DNA of 64,000 nucleotides from DATBGO01 sp963840095 (GTDB lineage Bacteria; Actinomycetota; Actinomycetes; Streptosporangiales; Streptosporangiaceae): assembly GCA_963840095.1 (NCBI GenBank), contig CAWIXN010000004.1, positions 543,239-607,238 on the forward strand, in the 5' to 3' direction. How positions within the stretch are numbered: the stretch's first letter is position 1; every line of letters starts with the position of its first letter. Below, piece after piece: positions 43,886-52,642 of this stretch. Position numbers and translations under genes: made by a program. The notes below the pieces were generated by a model. The model was not told where the DNA came from, did not search any database, and saw only the letters and a program-made list of their open reading frames with translations.

Positions 43886-44282
43886 CCGTGTGCGCTCGCT
43901 CTCGAGTTCTCTGGGCGCGCCAGAATAACATCAGGAACGCCCGCGCCAACTGCGCGATACCACGTGGCATCTCCGCAGACCTGTTGAGCGGCCACTCCAG
44001 ATGGCGCGCGGCCATCCGCATAACCATGCCCGCGCGCTATCACAACTGCGCTAGCGCCCGGCAGGAGACTCACATCTTCCCGCGATGGCGTGATCCATGC
44101 TTGCTGTCTCAGGCAAACCGTACCCGACCCGGGTGCGTACACGATGGCAACTCGCGCAGCGAGAATCGCCCGGGTCATCCATACGCCCGCGGGCCCGGGC
44201 TCGCGAAGGATCGTCCGGGTCCGTGACGTGCCGCGGCCTGTGCTGGGGAAGACCAGCAGATTTGACCGCCGTCCAGTAAACT
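43886..44282. other. Intergenic region
   Basis: About 400 bp between the divergent glycosyltransferase and the zinc-transport operon. I see no gene with a credible start; frames here are short and Arg-rich. Its right end leads into the Zur-like box. Confidence 0.5.
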
Positions 44283-44301
44283 GGTTATCGTTTTCATTAC
44301 C
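44283..44301. promoter_or_regulatory. Zur-type operator candidate
   Basis: GGTTATCGTTTTCATTACC is an imperfect dyad (GGTTAT...ATTACC), notably AT-rich in this GC-rich DNA. On the other strand it reads GGTAATGAAAACGATAACC, close to the actinobacterial Zur box core TGAAAATCNTTTTCA. It lies about 97 bases upstream of the first gene of a zinc-type ABC importer, where Zur repression is expected. Confidence 0.6.
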
Positions 44302-44397
44302 GTCAAGGCCGGATCGAGGACCGAGCCAGGCCGAGGTCAGCGACCTAGCAAGGACCGAGCCGACGATGCAGACCGCGCAGAATGGGACCGCTCAGCC

Positions 44398-45333
44398 ATG
44401 CCTTACCGCATGAAAGCCGCCGCGACGGCCGTAGCCGCTGCCGGTGTGATGCTGGCCGCGGGGTGCTCGGCGACCGTGGTCGCCAACCCCGACGCATCAG
44501 CTAAAGGCGTCATCGTCGCGGTCGGCGCCGAGAACACCTACGCCAACGTGATCAGCCAGATTGGCGGCAAGTACGTCAGCGTGACCGCGATCGAGAGCAA
44601 TCCGAACACCGATCCGCACAGCTTCGAGGCGAGCCCGAGCGTAGCCCAGGCGGTCGCCGCCGCGCGCCTGGTGGTTCAGAACGGCCTCGGCTACGACACC
44701 TACATGAACAAGATCGAGGCCGCGGCGCCTGACGCGGCCCGGAAGGTCATCGACGTGCAGCAGCTGCTGGGCTTGCCCGACGACACGCCCAACCCGCACC
44801 TGTGGTACTCGCCGTCCACGATGCCCGCCGTGGCCAAGGCGCTGGCCAGCGACCTGTCCGCGCTGCAGCCTGCGCACGCCGCCTACTTCAGGGCCAACGA
44901 GCGCAGCTTCGATCGCTCGCTGGATCCGTGGCTGCAGGCGATCGCCAGCTTCAAGGCTGCTTACCCCGGCACTCCGGTGGCCACCACGGAGCCGGTGGGG
45001 GACTACATGCTGCAGGCGGCCGGAACGAAGAACCTCACGCCATTCGTGTTTCAGGCGGACATCATGAACGGGGTGGACCCGTCGCCGCAGTATGTCTCGC
45101 TTGAGAACAGCCTGATCGCTGACCATAAGGTCAAGGCATTTCTCTATAACCAGCAGGTGACCGACTCGCTCACTCAGTCCTTTCTCGCCGAGGCGGAGAA
45201 GGACGGCATCCCGGTCGTGGGCGTCTACGAGACGATGCCGATTCCCGGTTACGACTACCAGTCCTGGATGATGGCCGAAGTCCAGGCGCTCAAGCGCGCG
45301 GTCGCCGACCAGACCTCCACGCAGAAGCTGTGA
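44398..45333 (+). CDS. znuA: Zinc/manganese-type ABC transporter substrate-binding lipoprotein
   Basis: 311 residues, cluster A-I metal-binding protein (ZnuA/PsaA family). Lipoprotein signal peptide with lipobox LAAGC near residues 20-24. Metal-ligand positions: DPHSFEASPSVAQAV (first His), NPHLWYSPSTMPAVA (second His), a TTEPVGDYMLQAAG segment where many relatives have a third His, and the late acidic TMPIPGYDYQSWM. It lacks the His-rich loop of Gram-negative ZnuA. The start could be ATG 44398 or 44410; the latter gives a more typical signal peptide (MKAAATAVAAAG). First gene of a four-gene operon. Confidence 0.88.
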   Translation: MPYRMKAAATAVAAAGVMLAAGCSATVVANPDASAKGVIVAVGAENTYANVISQIGGKYVSVTAIESNPNTDPHSFEASPSVAQAVAAARLVVQNGLGYDTYMNKIEAAAPDAARKVIDVQQLLGLPDDTPNPHLWYSPSTMPAVAKALASDLSALQPAHAAYFRANERSFDRSLDPWLQAIASFKAAYPGTPVATTEPVGDYMLQAAGTKNLTPFVFQADIMNGVDPSPQYVSLENSLIADHKVKAFLYNQQVTDSLTQSFLAEAEKDGIPVVGVYETMPIPGYDYQSWMMAEVQALKRAVADQTSTQKL

Positions 45334-45340
45334 TGACACT

Positions 45341-46213
45341 GTGACAACTGAGATGGCCATCGACCACGATGAGACGCTCGCCGTGGACGGGATCTGCGTG
45401 CGGCTGTCGGGCCGCGAGGTACTGCATGACGTCCGCTTCACGATCCGGGCCGGCGAGTTCGTCGGCCTGATCGGCTCGAACGGCGCGGGCAAGACGACCC
45501 TGCTGCGCGTGATTCTCGGACTGCAGACGCCGGCCACGGGGACGGTCCGGATCGCCGGCCAGCCCCGGAGCCGTGGCAGCGGGCTGATCGGGTACGTACC
45601 GCAGCGCATACTGCTCGACCCCGACATGCCGCTGCGGGCCCGTGACCTGGTGGGCTTGGGCCTGGACGGGCAGCGGCTCGGCATCCCGCTCCCGTCCAGG
45701 AAACGCCGCCACCTGGTCCAGGAGATGCTCGACGCGGTCGACGCGGGGCGATTCGCTGATGAACGGGTCGGCAACCTGTCCGGCGGCGAGCAGCAACGGG
45801 TCCTGATCGCGCACGCGCTGATCAGCCGGCCCAGGCTGCTGCTGCTGGACGAGCCGTTGGCCAATCTCGACATCCGCAGCGAGCAGGAGGTCATTGCCCT
45901 GGTCGCGCGCATCGCCAAGGAGCAGCGGATCGCGGTGCTGATCTCGGCGCACGAGATGAACCCGCTGCTTCCGGTGATGGACCGGATCGTCTACATGGCC
46001 GCGGGCCGGGCCGCGAGCGGGACGACCAGCGAGGTGGTCCAGCCAGCGGTGCTGAGCGAGCTTTACGGCCAGCACGTGGACGTGATCCATATCCATGATC
46101 GCATCCTGGTCGTGGCCGGGCAGGGCAACGGACCCGATCCGACACCCGGCGAGCATCCCGACGCGCCCGGCGCGCGCGACCGGGTTCCCGCCCGCCTCGC
46201 GGATCACACCTGA
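45341..46213 (+). CDS. znuC: Metal ABC transporter ATP-binding protein
   Basis: 290 residues. Walker A GSNGAGKTT (about 44-52), Q-loop YVPQR, signature NLSGGEQQR, Walker B LLLLDEPLANLD and the switch His in ISAHEMNPLL. This is the ZnuC-type ATPase powering the importer. It starts 7 bp after the binding protein, and its stop is 6 bp before the first permease. The C-terminal 30 residues are a Pro/Arg-rich tail. Confidence 0.93.
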   Translation: MTTEMAIDHDETLAVDGICVRLSGREVLHDVRFTIRAGEFVGLIGSNGAGKTTLLRVILGLQTPATGTVRIAGQPRSRGSGLIGYVPQRILLDPDMPLRARDLVGLGLDGQRLGIPLPSRKRRHLVQEMLDAVDAGRFADERVGNLSGGEQQRVLIAHALISRPRLLLLDEPLANLDIRSEQEVIALVARIAKEQRIAVLISAHEMNPLLPVMDRIVYMAAGRAASGTTSEVVQPAVLSELYGQHVDVIHIHDRILVVAGQGNGPDPTPGEHPDAPGARDRVPARLADHT

Positions 46214-46219
46214 CCGGTC

Positions 46220-47095
46220 ATGGGCCACGTCCTGCGGCTGATGTTCGCGCCCGGCTTCTTCGGCAGCGGCCCGGTCCAGGTCGCGCTGGTGACCGGCGGT
46301 GTGGTCGCCCTGGTGTCCGGCATCGTCGGCACCTTCGCGGTCCTGCGCGGACAGTCCTACGCCGGCCATGCCCTGGCCGACCTCAGCGTCACCGGCGGGT
46401 CGGGCTCCTTCCTGGTCGGGATCAGCCCGTTGTGGGGCTTCGTGGGCATCAGCGTTCTCGCCGCCGCCGTCATGGACATGATCGGAGTCCAGCGGCCTCG
46501 GGGACGCGACCTGGCCACCGGCATCGTGCGCGGCGCTGGCCTGGGCCTGGCCGCCCTGTTCCTCTACTGGGATGCCACCTACACGTCGACGACCGGCGCG
46601 ACGATCACGATCCTGTTCGGCTCCATGTTCACCATCAGCAGCTCGATCATTCCGGTGGTCGCGGCGCTGAGCGTGGCTGCCGTGGGCATCGTCATGACGC
46701 TGTACCGGCCGCTGCTGCTCAGCTCGGTCAGCCCTGACCTGGCCTCCGTCCGCGGCGTTCCGGTGCGGCTGGCCGGCGCCCTGTGCCTGACCGCGGTCGC
46801 GCTCGCGGTGGCGCTGTCCGCGCTGACCATCGGGGCGATACTCAGCACGGCGCTGCTGGTCGGGCCGGCGGCCACAGCACTGCGCCTGACCAACAAGCCC
46901 GGCCTCGCGATGATCTGGGCCGGGATCATCGGCCTCGCTGCCACCTGGCTCGGCGTCGTGCTGGCCTATGACAGTTTCTACTGGCCGCCCGCCAGACAAG
47001 GATGGCCAGTGAGCTTCTTCGTTGTGGCCCTGGTTTTTGCCTTTTACCTGCTGGCCCAGGCGCCTGCGCTGATCCGGGCCCGGCGGACGGCCTGA
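46220..47095 (+). CDS. Metal ABC transporter permease 1
   Basis: 291 residues, ABC-3 family permease with eight or more hydrophobic segments. Family blocks: FAVLRGQSYAGHALADLSVTG (the usual coupling region with SYxxHA), TTGATITILFGSMFTI and LTIGAILSTALLVGPAATAL. It overlaps the next permease by one base (TGATG). Two different permeases suggest a heterodimeric channel rather than the usual ZnuB homodimer. Confidence 0.9.
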   Translation: MGHVLRLMFAPGFFGSGPVQVALVTGGVVALVSGIVGTFAVLRGQSYAGHALADLSVTGGSGSFLVGISPLWGFVGISVLAAAVMDMIGVQRPRGRDLATGIVRGAGLGLAALFLYWDATYTSTTGATITILFGSMFTISSSIIPVVAALSVAAVGIVMTLYRPLLLSSVSPDLASVRGVPVRLAGALCLTAVALAVALSALTIGAILSTALLVGPAATALRLTNKPGLAMIWAGIIGLAATWLGVVLAYDSFYWPPARQGWPVSFFVVALVFAFYLLAQAPALIRARRTA

Positions 47096-47940
47096 TGTTC
47101 TCCGGCTACCTGCTGAACACCTGGATGGTGGCGACCATCGCGGCCGTGGTCGCCGGCGTCGTCGGCTTCTTCATCGTGCTGCGCGGGTCGGCTTTCGTCG
47201 CCGACGCGGTGCCGCAGGGCGCGTTCGCCGGCGCGGCCGGAGCAAGCCTGCTGGGCATCAACACCCTGATCGGGCTGGGCGTCTTCGCGCTCATCGGGGC
47301 GCTGGGCATCGGCTGGCTCGGCCGCCGCGGGCGGCACGATGTAGCGACCGCGCTGGCCCTGGTAGTGCTGCTCGGGCTCGGCGCGCTGTTCCTCAGCTTC
47401 AGCACGGAGTACGCGCCAGAGATCTTCTCGCTGCTCTTCGGCGAGCTGTTCGGCGTCGGCTCGGCCGAGGTGGCGCCGGTCGCCATACTCGGCGCGGTCT
47501 CGGTGGCCGCCATCATCGTCATGTACCGGCCGCTCCTGCTGAGCTCGGTGATGCCAGAACTCGGCGAGGCGCGAGGCGTATCCAGCTTCCGGATCGAGAT
47601 GTGCTTCCTGGTGGTCGTCGCGCTGGCCACCAGCATGACGCTGCCGGTGGTCGGCGCGCTGCTGATCTTCAGCCTGATGATCGGGCCCCCCGCCGCCGCC
47701 CGGTCGATCACCAGCCGGCCCTACCTGGCCATGTGTCTGTCAGTGGTCATCGCTCTGGTGACCGTGTGGGCGGCGATCGCGCTGTCGCTGCGGACGGACT
47801 GGCCGGTCGGGTTCTTCGTGGGAACATTCGGCGCCTGCTGCTACGCCGCCGGGCGCGGCTGGGCTGCCTGGCGGCGACGCCGGACCGTGCGCGACGACCC
47901 GGGCCAGCCGGTCGCCCGCCAACCGGTCCGCCAGGGCTGA
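47095..47940 (+). CDS. Metal ABC transporter permease 2
   Basis: 281 residues, second ABC-3 permease of the operon. FFIVLRGSAFVADAVPQGAF is the counterpart of the LRGxSYxxHA region, with Asp where a His is usual; PVVGALLIFSLMIGPPAAAR is the other family block. I start it at ATG 47095, overlapping the stop of permease 1; the open frame begins 31 codons earlier inside that gene. Its last 201 bp are antisense to the rhomboid-like gene. Confidence 0.88.
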   Translation: MFSGYLLNTWMVATIAAVVAGVVGFFIVLRGSAFVADAVPQGAFAGAAGASLLGINTLIGLGVFALIGALGIGWLGRRGRHDVATALALVVLLGLGALFLSFSTEYAPEIFSLLFGELFGVGSAEVAPVAILGAVSVAAIIVMYRPLLLSSVMPELGEARGVSSFRIEMCFLVVVALATSMTLPVVGALLIFSLMIGPPAAARSITSRPYLAMCLSVVIALVTVWAAIALSLRTDWPVGFFVGTFGACCYAAGRGWAAWRRRRTVRDDPGQPVARQPVRQG

Positions 47941-48558
47941 TCGGGCCCGCCGCGCCTGCCAGGCCAGGATGCCGGTGCCAATGACCGCGACAACCAACGC
48001 GGTGAAATGGCCCACGGCGCTGACTGCCAGGCTGCTGAGCCCGCCGAAGATGTCGCCTGGGCCGACCAGGATCACCAGATCGATGGCCGCGGCGGCGCGG
48101 GCCGGCCACGAGCCGAGTAGCAGCGCGACGACGATGGCGGATACCACTACATAGGACGGGCCGACGTCGATGAGGTAGCGGTCCGCGGCCGGTAGTAGGC
48201 CGTGATCCACCTGGTAGGCGACGATGCCCTCGCTGACCAGCGTCCCGATGACGTGCCCGGCGCCGCACACTAGCGCCGTCCGCCAGTTGCCGAGGGCCCG
48301 GTTGGCACCGAACATGCTCAGTGCGATCAGCACCGGCCAGGCGCCTACTGACTCCTGGGGAATGAGCGCCGAGACAACCAGCGAGCCGACCGGGTGATGA
48401 CGGAGGTTATGCACGCTGGTACTGGCCCAGCCGACCAGCGCGACCTGATCGTGGGCGGGCAGCGCGGCGTAGACCAGCTGGGCGACTACGAAGGCGACGA
48501 GATAGGTCCAGGCCACTGCGTAAGTGGCGGAGAAAGCTGCTACGGCGCGCCGGCGCAT
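47740..48558 (-). CDS. Rhomboid-like membrane protein
   Basis: 272 residues with about six hydrophobic segments, resembling the actinobacterial rhomboid-like family. VHNLRHHPVGSLVVSALIPQ and GAGHVIGTLVSEGIV are typical. IDVGPSYVVVSAIVVALLLG has a Ser in the position of the rhomboid GxSG loop but lacks the GxSG form, and AVSAVGHFTALVV supplies the last-helix His. Protease activity is therefore uncertain. The membrane part ends near residue 205; the remaining ~66 hydrophilic residues are encoded antisense to the znu permease 2 gene. Confidence 0.75.
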   Translation of the reverse strand: MRRRAVAAFSATYAVAWTYLVAFVVAQLVYAALPAHDQVALVGWASTSVHNLRHHPVGSLVVSALIPQESVGAWPVLIALSMFGANRALGNWRTALVCGAGHVIGTLVSEGIVAYQVDHGLLPAADRYLIDVGPSYVVVSAIVVALLLGSWPARAAAAIDLVILVGPGDIFGGLSSLAVSAVGHFTALVVAVIGTGILAWQARRARSALADRLAGDRLARVVAHGPASPPGSPAAPGGVAAGAECSHEEPDRPVRPQRQRDRRPHGHQSDDH

Positions 48559-48605
48559 GAGCCAAGGTTATGGACCGCGGCTGGTCAGCTTCCCGGCCGG
48601 GCTGG

Positions 48606-49685
48606 TCAGGGCTGCTGGAAATATGGCGTCAGCCAGATCCGCTGGCTTAGGTAGGCCTTTACCTTGCTGATGTACTGCTGTGCTGGCGCGGTGTGCCAGC
48701 GGCCGGCGAACCAGCGTCCGACGCAGCCCCACGCGTCGCCGGCGTGGTACTGCTCGCCCCGCGGCACGTTATTGAGCCAGACCTCGTAGCCGTTGTAGCA
48801 GGATCGCCAGATGGCATAGGCCGTGTCGGCGTTCATCGCGGTCGAATTGCCGATCGCTGGCCAGCTGGCCTGCTCGTACGGATACCTGTTCTGCAGGATG
48901 CCGTAGCTCTGCGGGCACCGGCCTGGCTTACCGTCCTGGCCGAGGCCGTGCCCTGGCGGGCAGGCTGCCGCATCGGTGCCCCAGTCGCCCTTGGTGTCCT
49001 GCTGCCACCAGCTCTCGACCGCCGCCTGGGCGAAGACGATGTTCTGGTTGATGCCCCACTTGCACGCGGCCCAGCGCAGGATCTCGCTGGTCGTGCCGGT
49101 GAAGTCGCCGTTGATAAGGGGCGCGAGCAACCGGTCGGCCTGCGGGCTGTCCCCCGCGGGGAAGAACGCGGCCCCGACCTGCTGGCCGGTGGTCTGGTTG
49201 TAGCCTCGGTTCGCGCCCTTGTTCTCCTTCCGTGGCCTGGCGAGCACCCACCGCGCGCACTGCGCACCGGATGGCAGTTTCGCCCCGGGCGGGAGAGTGC
49301 GGAAGACCCGCGGCGCGACGGCGACGGCGGCGGGGGACTGGGCGGACGCCGGGACCTCCGGGGACGAGGACTGCCCGGACGAGCGCTTGGGTGCGCGGGC
49401 GGCGCGGCTGCTGGTCGGCGCGGCTGACCGGCCCTTCAGGGTCTTGTCGGCCGCCTGGACAGGCCCGGCGGCAGCTGCTGAGCGCCGTATCGCGGTGGCA
49501 CCTGCCTGCCGGGCCGGGTGCGTGTGCGTCGTTGACGGGTCATTTGTTGTGCCCGCGAGCGCGCTGCCCCAGCTGGAGTAGTGCACGATCGCGAGGAATC
49601 CGGCGACGATGGTGATCAGCAGGACGGCCACCCGGCCAGCCATCCATGCCCGCCGTCGCTGGCGTGCTCCCACCTTGCGGCCCAT
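48606..49685 (-). CDS. Secreted or membrane-anchored lysozyme-like protein
   Basis: 359 residues. A basic cytoplasmic start (RKVGARQRRRAW) is followed by one membrane anchor or signal (VAVLLITIVAGFLAIVHYSS) and a Ser/Ala/Pro-rich linker of ~110 residues. The C-terminal globular domain has a lysozyme/transglycosylase look: NIVFAQAAVESWWQQDTKGD contains a candidate catalytic Glu, then SYGILQNRYPYEQASWP and WRSCYNGYEVWLNN. Several Cys residues may form disulfides. A role in peptidoglycan cleavage is inferred. Start taken at ATG 49685 just ahead of the anchor; the open frame reaches 49790. Confidence 0.75.
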   Translation of the reverse strand: MGRKVGARQRRRAWMAGRVAVLLITIVAGFLAIVHYSSWGSALAGTTNDPSTTHTHPARQAGATAIRRSAAAAGPVQAADKTLKGRSAAPTSSRAARAPKRSSGQSSSPEVPASAQSPAAVAVAPRVFRTLPPGAKLPSGAQCARWVLARPRKENKGANRGYNQTTGQQVGAAFFPAGDSPQADRLLAPLINGDFTGTTSEILRWAACKWGINQNIVFAQAAVESWWQQDTKGDWGTDAAACPPGHGLGQDGKPGRCPQSYGILQNRYPYEQASWPAIGNSTAMNADTAYAIWRSCYNGYEVWLNNVPRGEQYHAGDAWGCVGRWFAGRWHTAPAQQYISKVKAYLSQRIWLTPYFQQP

Positions 49686-49960
49686 AATCCGTAACCTGTA
49701 CTCCGTGCGCTCATTGAGTGTCAATCGGATCCAGATCCTGTGATCACCTGTGATTTCGCGGTTAACCCGCACGTTGCCCGCCGGTTGCACGATGGTCGGC
49801 CGCGCTGCGGTTTCGCGGCCGGGCTGGTGATGAGCGGACCGAGGAACGGGTAACGGGCGGCAGCCGGAGACGGCGGGTTATTAACGATTACGGGGCGCTG
49901 ATGTGCCGATATGGCCGGCCGGGTTACGCGGGGGCTCGCCGTCCCGGCTGGCCTCGCCCA

Positions 49961-50039
49961 GGACCGCGCCGATCCCGCCCGGGACCGCGCCGATCCCGCC
50001 CGGGACCGCGCCGATCCCGCCCGGGGACCGCGCCGGCGC
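49961..50039. repeat. 21-bp tandem repeats upstream of imuA'
   Basis: Three full units of GGACCGCGCCGATCCCGCCC plus one base (starting at 49961, 49982 and 50003) and a partial fourth. They lie in the otherwise gene-free 49791-50095 interval between the divergent lysozyme-like gene and the LexA box. Confidence 0.9.
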
Positions 50040-50095
50040 TTATCGCGGGCCGACGGGAACGTAGCGTCTAGCTGACCGCGACAGGTTGACGTGAG

Positions 50096-50111
50096 TCGAA
50101 CCTTTGTTCGA
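50096..50111. promoter_or_regulatory. LexA (SOS) box
   Basis: TCGAACCTTTGTTCGA is a perfect actinobacterial SOS box (TCGAAC-N4-GTTCGA) ending 10 bases before the ATG of imuA'. LexA bound here would block the promoter or the ribosome site, so the imuA'-imuB pair should be induced by DNA damage. Confidence 0.92.
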
Positions 50112-50121
50112 TAATGTCTTC

Positions 50122-50916
50122 ATGGGGGCAGAGATCGCGCAGGTCACGGAGGGATTTTCCGGGCCGCGGGCAGGCGGCGCGGTGCCGGACGACTCCGTCC
50201 TGCCGGTGCTGGACGCCCTGCGGGATCTACTGCCTGCGGGAGGACTGCTGCGCGGTTCGGTCGTGGCGACCGGGCGCTGGAGCCTGCTGTGCCTTGCTCT
50301 GGCCGCTGGGGCATCGGCGGCCGGGGCGTGGTGCGCGATAGCCGGGGTGCCTCAGCTCGGGGTACGAGCGGCGGCCGACGCGGGCCTGGATCCCGACCGG
50401 ATGCTGCTGATCGCGGAGCCGGGCCCGAGCTGGCCGCAAGTGCTGGTCTCGCTGCTTGACGGCTGTGAGCTGGTGCTGCTTCGGCCGCCTGACCGGCCAT
50501 CCGCCCAGGTGCGGCGCAAGCTTGAGGCTGTCATCCGCCGCCGGGGGGGCGTCCTCGTGGTGGCGGGGGACTGGGATGGCGCCCAGTCCCGATTGCTCAT
50601 CAGCCGTCAGGAATGGACCGGGATCGGCACTGGCCATGGGCGGCTGCGCGCCCGTCGGGTGCAGGTGGTGGCCGACGGGCGAGGCTCGGCGGTACGGCCG
50701 CGAGCACGGTGGCTGTGGCTGCCGGGCCCGGATGGCTCGGTAGCCCGCGCCGCAGATGGCGAGCCTGCGGGTGCTGACTGGGGGCGCCAGGGGGATCAGC
50801 CAGGCTTTGTTCGGCGCGGTGGGCGCGGTGGGCGCGGAGGGCTGGCGGCCGAAGCCGCGCCGGGGCTGGCGGCCGAAGCCGCGGCGGGGCTGGCGGCCGG
50901 GGTGAGCGCTGGATGA
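50122..50916 (+). CDS. imuA': ImuA' (RecA-like mutagenesis accessory protein)
   Basis: 264 residues, the actinobacterial ImuA' that links ImuB to the DNA damage response. VLPVLDALRDLLPAGGLLRG and LLCLALAAGASAAGAWCAI are the family blocks; no working Walker A is present, as usual. The C-terminal ~40 residues are a Gly/Arg/Ala repeat (GRGGRGGLAAEAAPGLAAEA). I start it at ATG 50122, because the open frame upstream would cover the LexA box. Its stop overlaps the ImuB start (ATGA). Confidence 0.88.
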   Translation: MGAEIAQVTEGFSGPRAGGAVPDDSVLPVLDALRDLLPAGGLLRGSVVATGRWSLLCLALAAGASAAGAWCAIAGVPQLGVRAAADAGLDPDRMLLIAEPGPSWPQVLVSLLDGCELVLLRPPDRPSAQVRRKLEAVIRRRGGVLVVAGDWDGAQSRLLISRQEWTGIGTGHGRLRARRVQVVADGRGSAVRPRARWLWLPGPDGSVARAADGEPAGADWGRQGDQPGFVRRGGRGGRGGLAAEAAPGLAAEAAAGLAAGVSAG

Positions 50917-52571
50917 GGGTGTCTGCGGGCGGATCGCGCCGGGTGCTGGTGGTGTGCTGCCCTGATTGGCCGCCGGAGACCAGCGCCCCCGGGCCGGACG
51001 CGCGGGCCTTCGAGCAGGTGGTGACCGTGATAGAGGGGTTCTGCCCGCAGCTGGAGGTGCTACGGCCCGGCGCCTGCGCGCTCAGCGCCCGCGGTCCGGC
51101 CAGGTATTTCGGCGGTGAGGAGGTGCTGGCGGGAAAAATCGCCGAAGCTGTGACCCGCCGCGGGTTCACCTGCCGGGTCGGTGTGGCCGACGGGCTTTTC
51201 GCCGCGCAACTCGCTGCGCAGGTCGGCCCGTCGGGCCTGGTAGTCGCGGCTGGCCGGACGCCAGCGTTCCTTGCTCCGCATCCGGTCAGCGCACTGGGCA
51301 GCCCCGAGCTGGCTGACCTACTGCCCAGGCTGGGCATCTGGACGCTGGGGGAGTTCGCCGCCCTCCCGGCCGCCGAGGCAGGCAGCAGGTTCGGCGCACA
51401 GGGAGCGCTCGCTCACCGGCTGGCCCGCGGCGCCGATCCGCGCCCGCTCGCGCTCCGCCCGCCATCCGCTGACCTCTCCGTTCAGCTTGACTTCGACCCG
51501 CCAGCCGAGCAGGCCGAACCGGTGATCTTTGCCGCCAAGGCGCTCGCCGAGCGGATGCACGCGGGCCTGGCGGCCAGAGGGCTCGCTTGCGTGCGGGTGC
51601 GGGTACAGGTGTTGTGCGCGGACGGGCAGGAGATCACCCGGCTGTGGCGGCACGACGGGCTGCTCTGCGCGTTGGCAGTGGCCGAGCGGGTCCGCTGGCA
51701 GCTAGCCGGATGGCGGGCCGCCCAAGATGCCCGGGATCAGGACCGCCCGGGCTCGGTCGGTCAGGGCTCGGACGGCCAGCGCTCAGGCGCCCGAAGCGCT
51801 GGCCAGGGTAGCCAGGATTCAGACGGCCGCGGCGTTGCCCAGGATTCAGGTGGCCGCGGCGTGGCCCAGGATTCAGGCGGCGGCGGTGCTAGCCGGGGCT
51901 CGGATGGCCAGAGTCCGGGCGGTCGTGGTCCGGGCGGTCGTGGTTCAGGCGGTCGTGGTTCAGGCGGTCGGCAGGGAGAGCTGGGGACCGAAGAAATTCA
52001 GACTGGCGGCATAACCCTGCTCCGGCTCATCCCGGATCAACTGGTCCGGGATGAGGGCCGCCAGCTTGGCCTGTGGGGCGACGCCGTTATCAGTGACCGG
52101 GTAGCCCGCGCGGCCATCCGGGTACAGGCCATGCTCGGGCATGGCGCGGTGACCCGCCCGATGCTGGCCGGCGGCCGCGATCCGGCCGATCAGGTGACGC
52201 TGGTGCCGTTCGGCGACGCCCAGGATCCGGTATTTCTCGCGGATCAGCCCTGGCCGGGGCAGATTCCGGCGCCGGCGCCGGTAACGGTGTATCCGGCCCC
52301 GCTGTCGGCTGTTGTCACTGACGATCGCGGCGCGGTCGTGACCGTCACCGGGCGCGCGCTGGTGTCGGCGCCCCTGGCCAGGTTGTCGGCGGACGGCGGC
52401 CCGTTCCTGGCCGTGACCTCCTGGGCGGGACCCTGGCCGGTCACAGAACGCTGGTGGGACCCGGCCAGCGCGCGCAGGCGAGCCAGGTTCCAGGTTGTTA
52501 CCGAGGACGGAAACGCCTGGCTAGCGATCATTCAAGAGGGTCGATGGCTGATCGAGGCCAGCTACGACTGA
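50913..52571 (+). CDS. imuB: ImuB (inactive Y-family polymerase-like protein)
   Basis: 552 residues, Y-family DNA polymerase homologue that lacks catalytic activity in studied cases and recruits the error-prone polymerase DnaE2 and the beta clamp. Blocks: RVLVVCCPDWPPE at the start, ACALSARGPARYFGGEE, FTCRVGVADGLFAAQLAA, LLPRLGIWTLGEFAALPAAE. A ~75-residue Gly/Ser/Gln-rich repetitive insertion (GGRGVAQDSGGRGVAQDSGG, GGRGSGGRGSGG) splits the C-terminal part near residues 270-345. It is co-transcribed with imuA'. dnaE2, the usual third member, is not in the window. Confidence 0.9.
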   Translation: MRVSAGGSRRVLVVCCPDWPPETSAPGPDARAFEQVVTVIEGFCPQLEVLRPGACALSARGPARYFGGEEVLAGKIAEAVTRRGFTCRVGVADGLFAAQLAAQVGPSGLVVAAGRTPAFLAPHPVSALGSPELADLLPRLGIWTLGEFAALPAAEAGSRFGAQGALAHRLARGADPRPLALRPPSADLSVQLDFDPPAEQAEPVIFAAKALAERMHAGLAARGLACVRVRVQVLCADGQEITRLWRHDGLLCALAVAERVRWQLAGWRAAQDARDQDRPGSVGQGSDGQRSGARSAGQGSQDSDGRGVAQDSGGRGVAQDSGGGGASRGSDGQSPGGRGPGGRGSGGRGSGGRQGELGTEEIQTGGITLLRLIPDQLVRDEGRQLGLWGDAVISDRVARAAIRVQAMLGHGAVTRPMLAGGRDPADQVTLVPFGDAQDPVFLADQPWPGQIPAPAPVTVYPAPLSAVVTDDRGAVVTVTGRALVSAPLARLSADGGPFLAVTSWAGPWPVTERWWDPASARRRARFQVVTEDGNAWLAIIQEGRWLIEASYD

Positions 52572-52642
52572 GCGACTCAAGCCGGATTCGTAAGCGAATC
52601 TAATTTCGACTGTCTTCATTTTTGTCAGTACCGATCGCTAGC

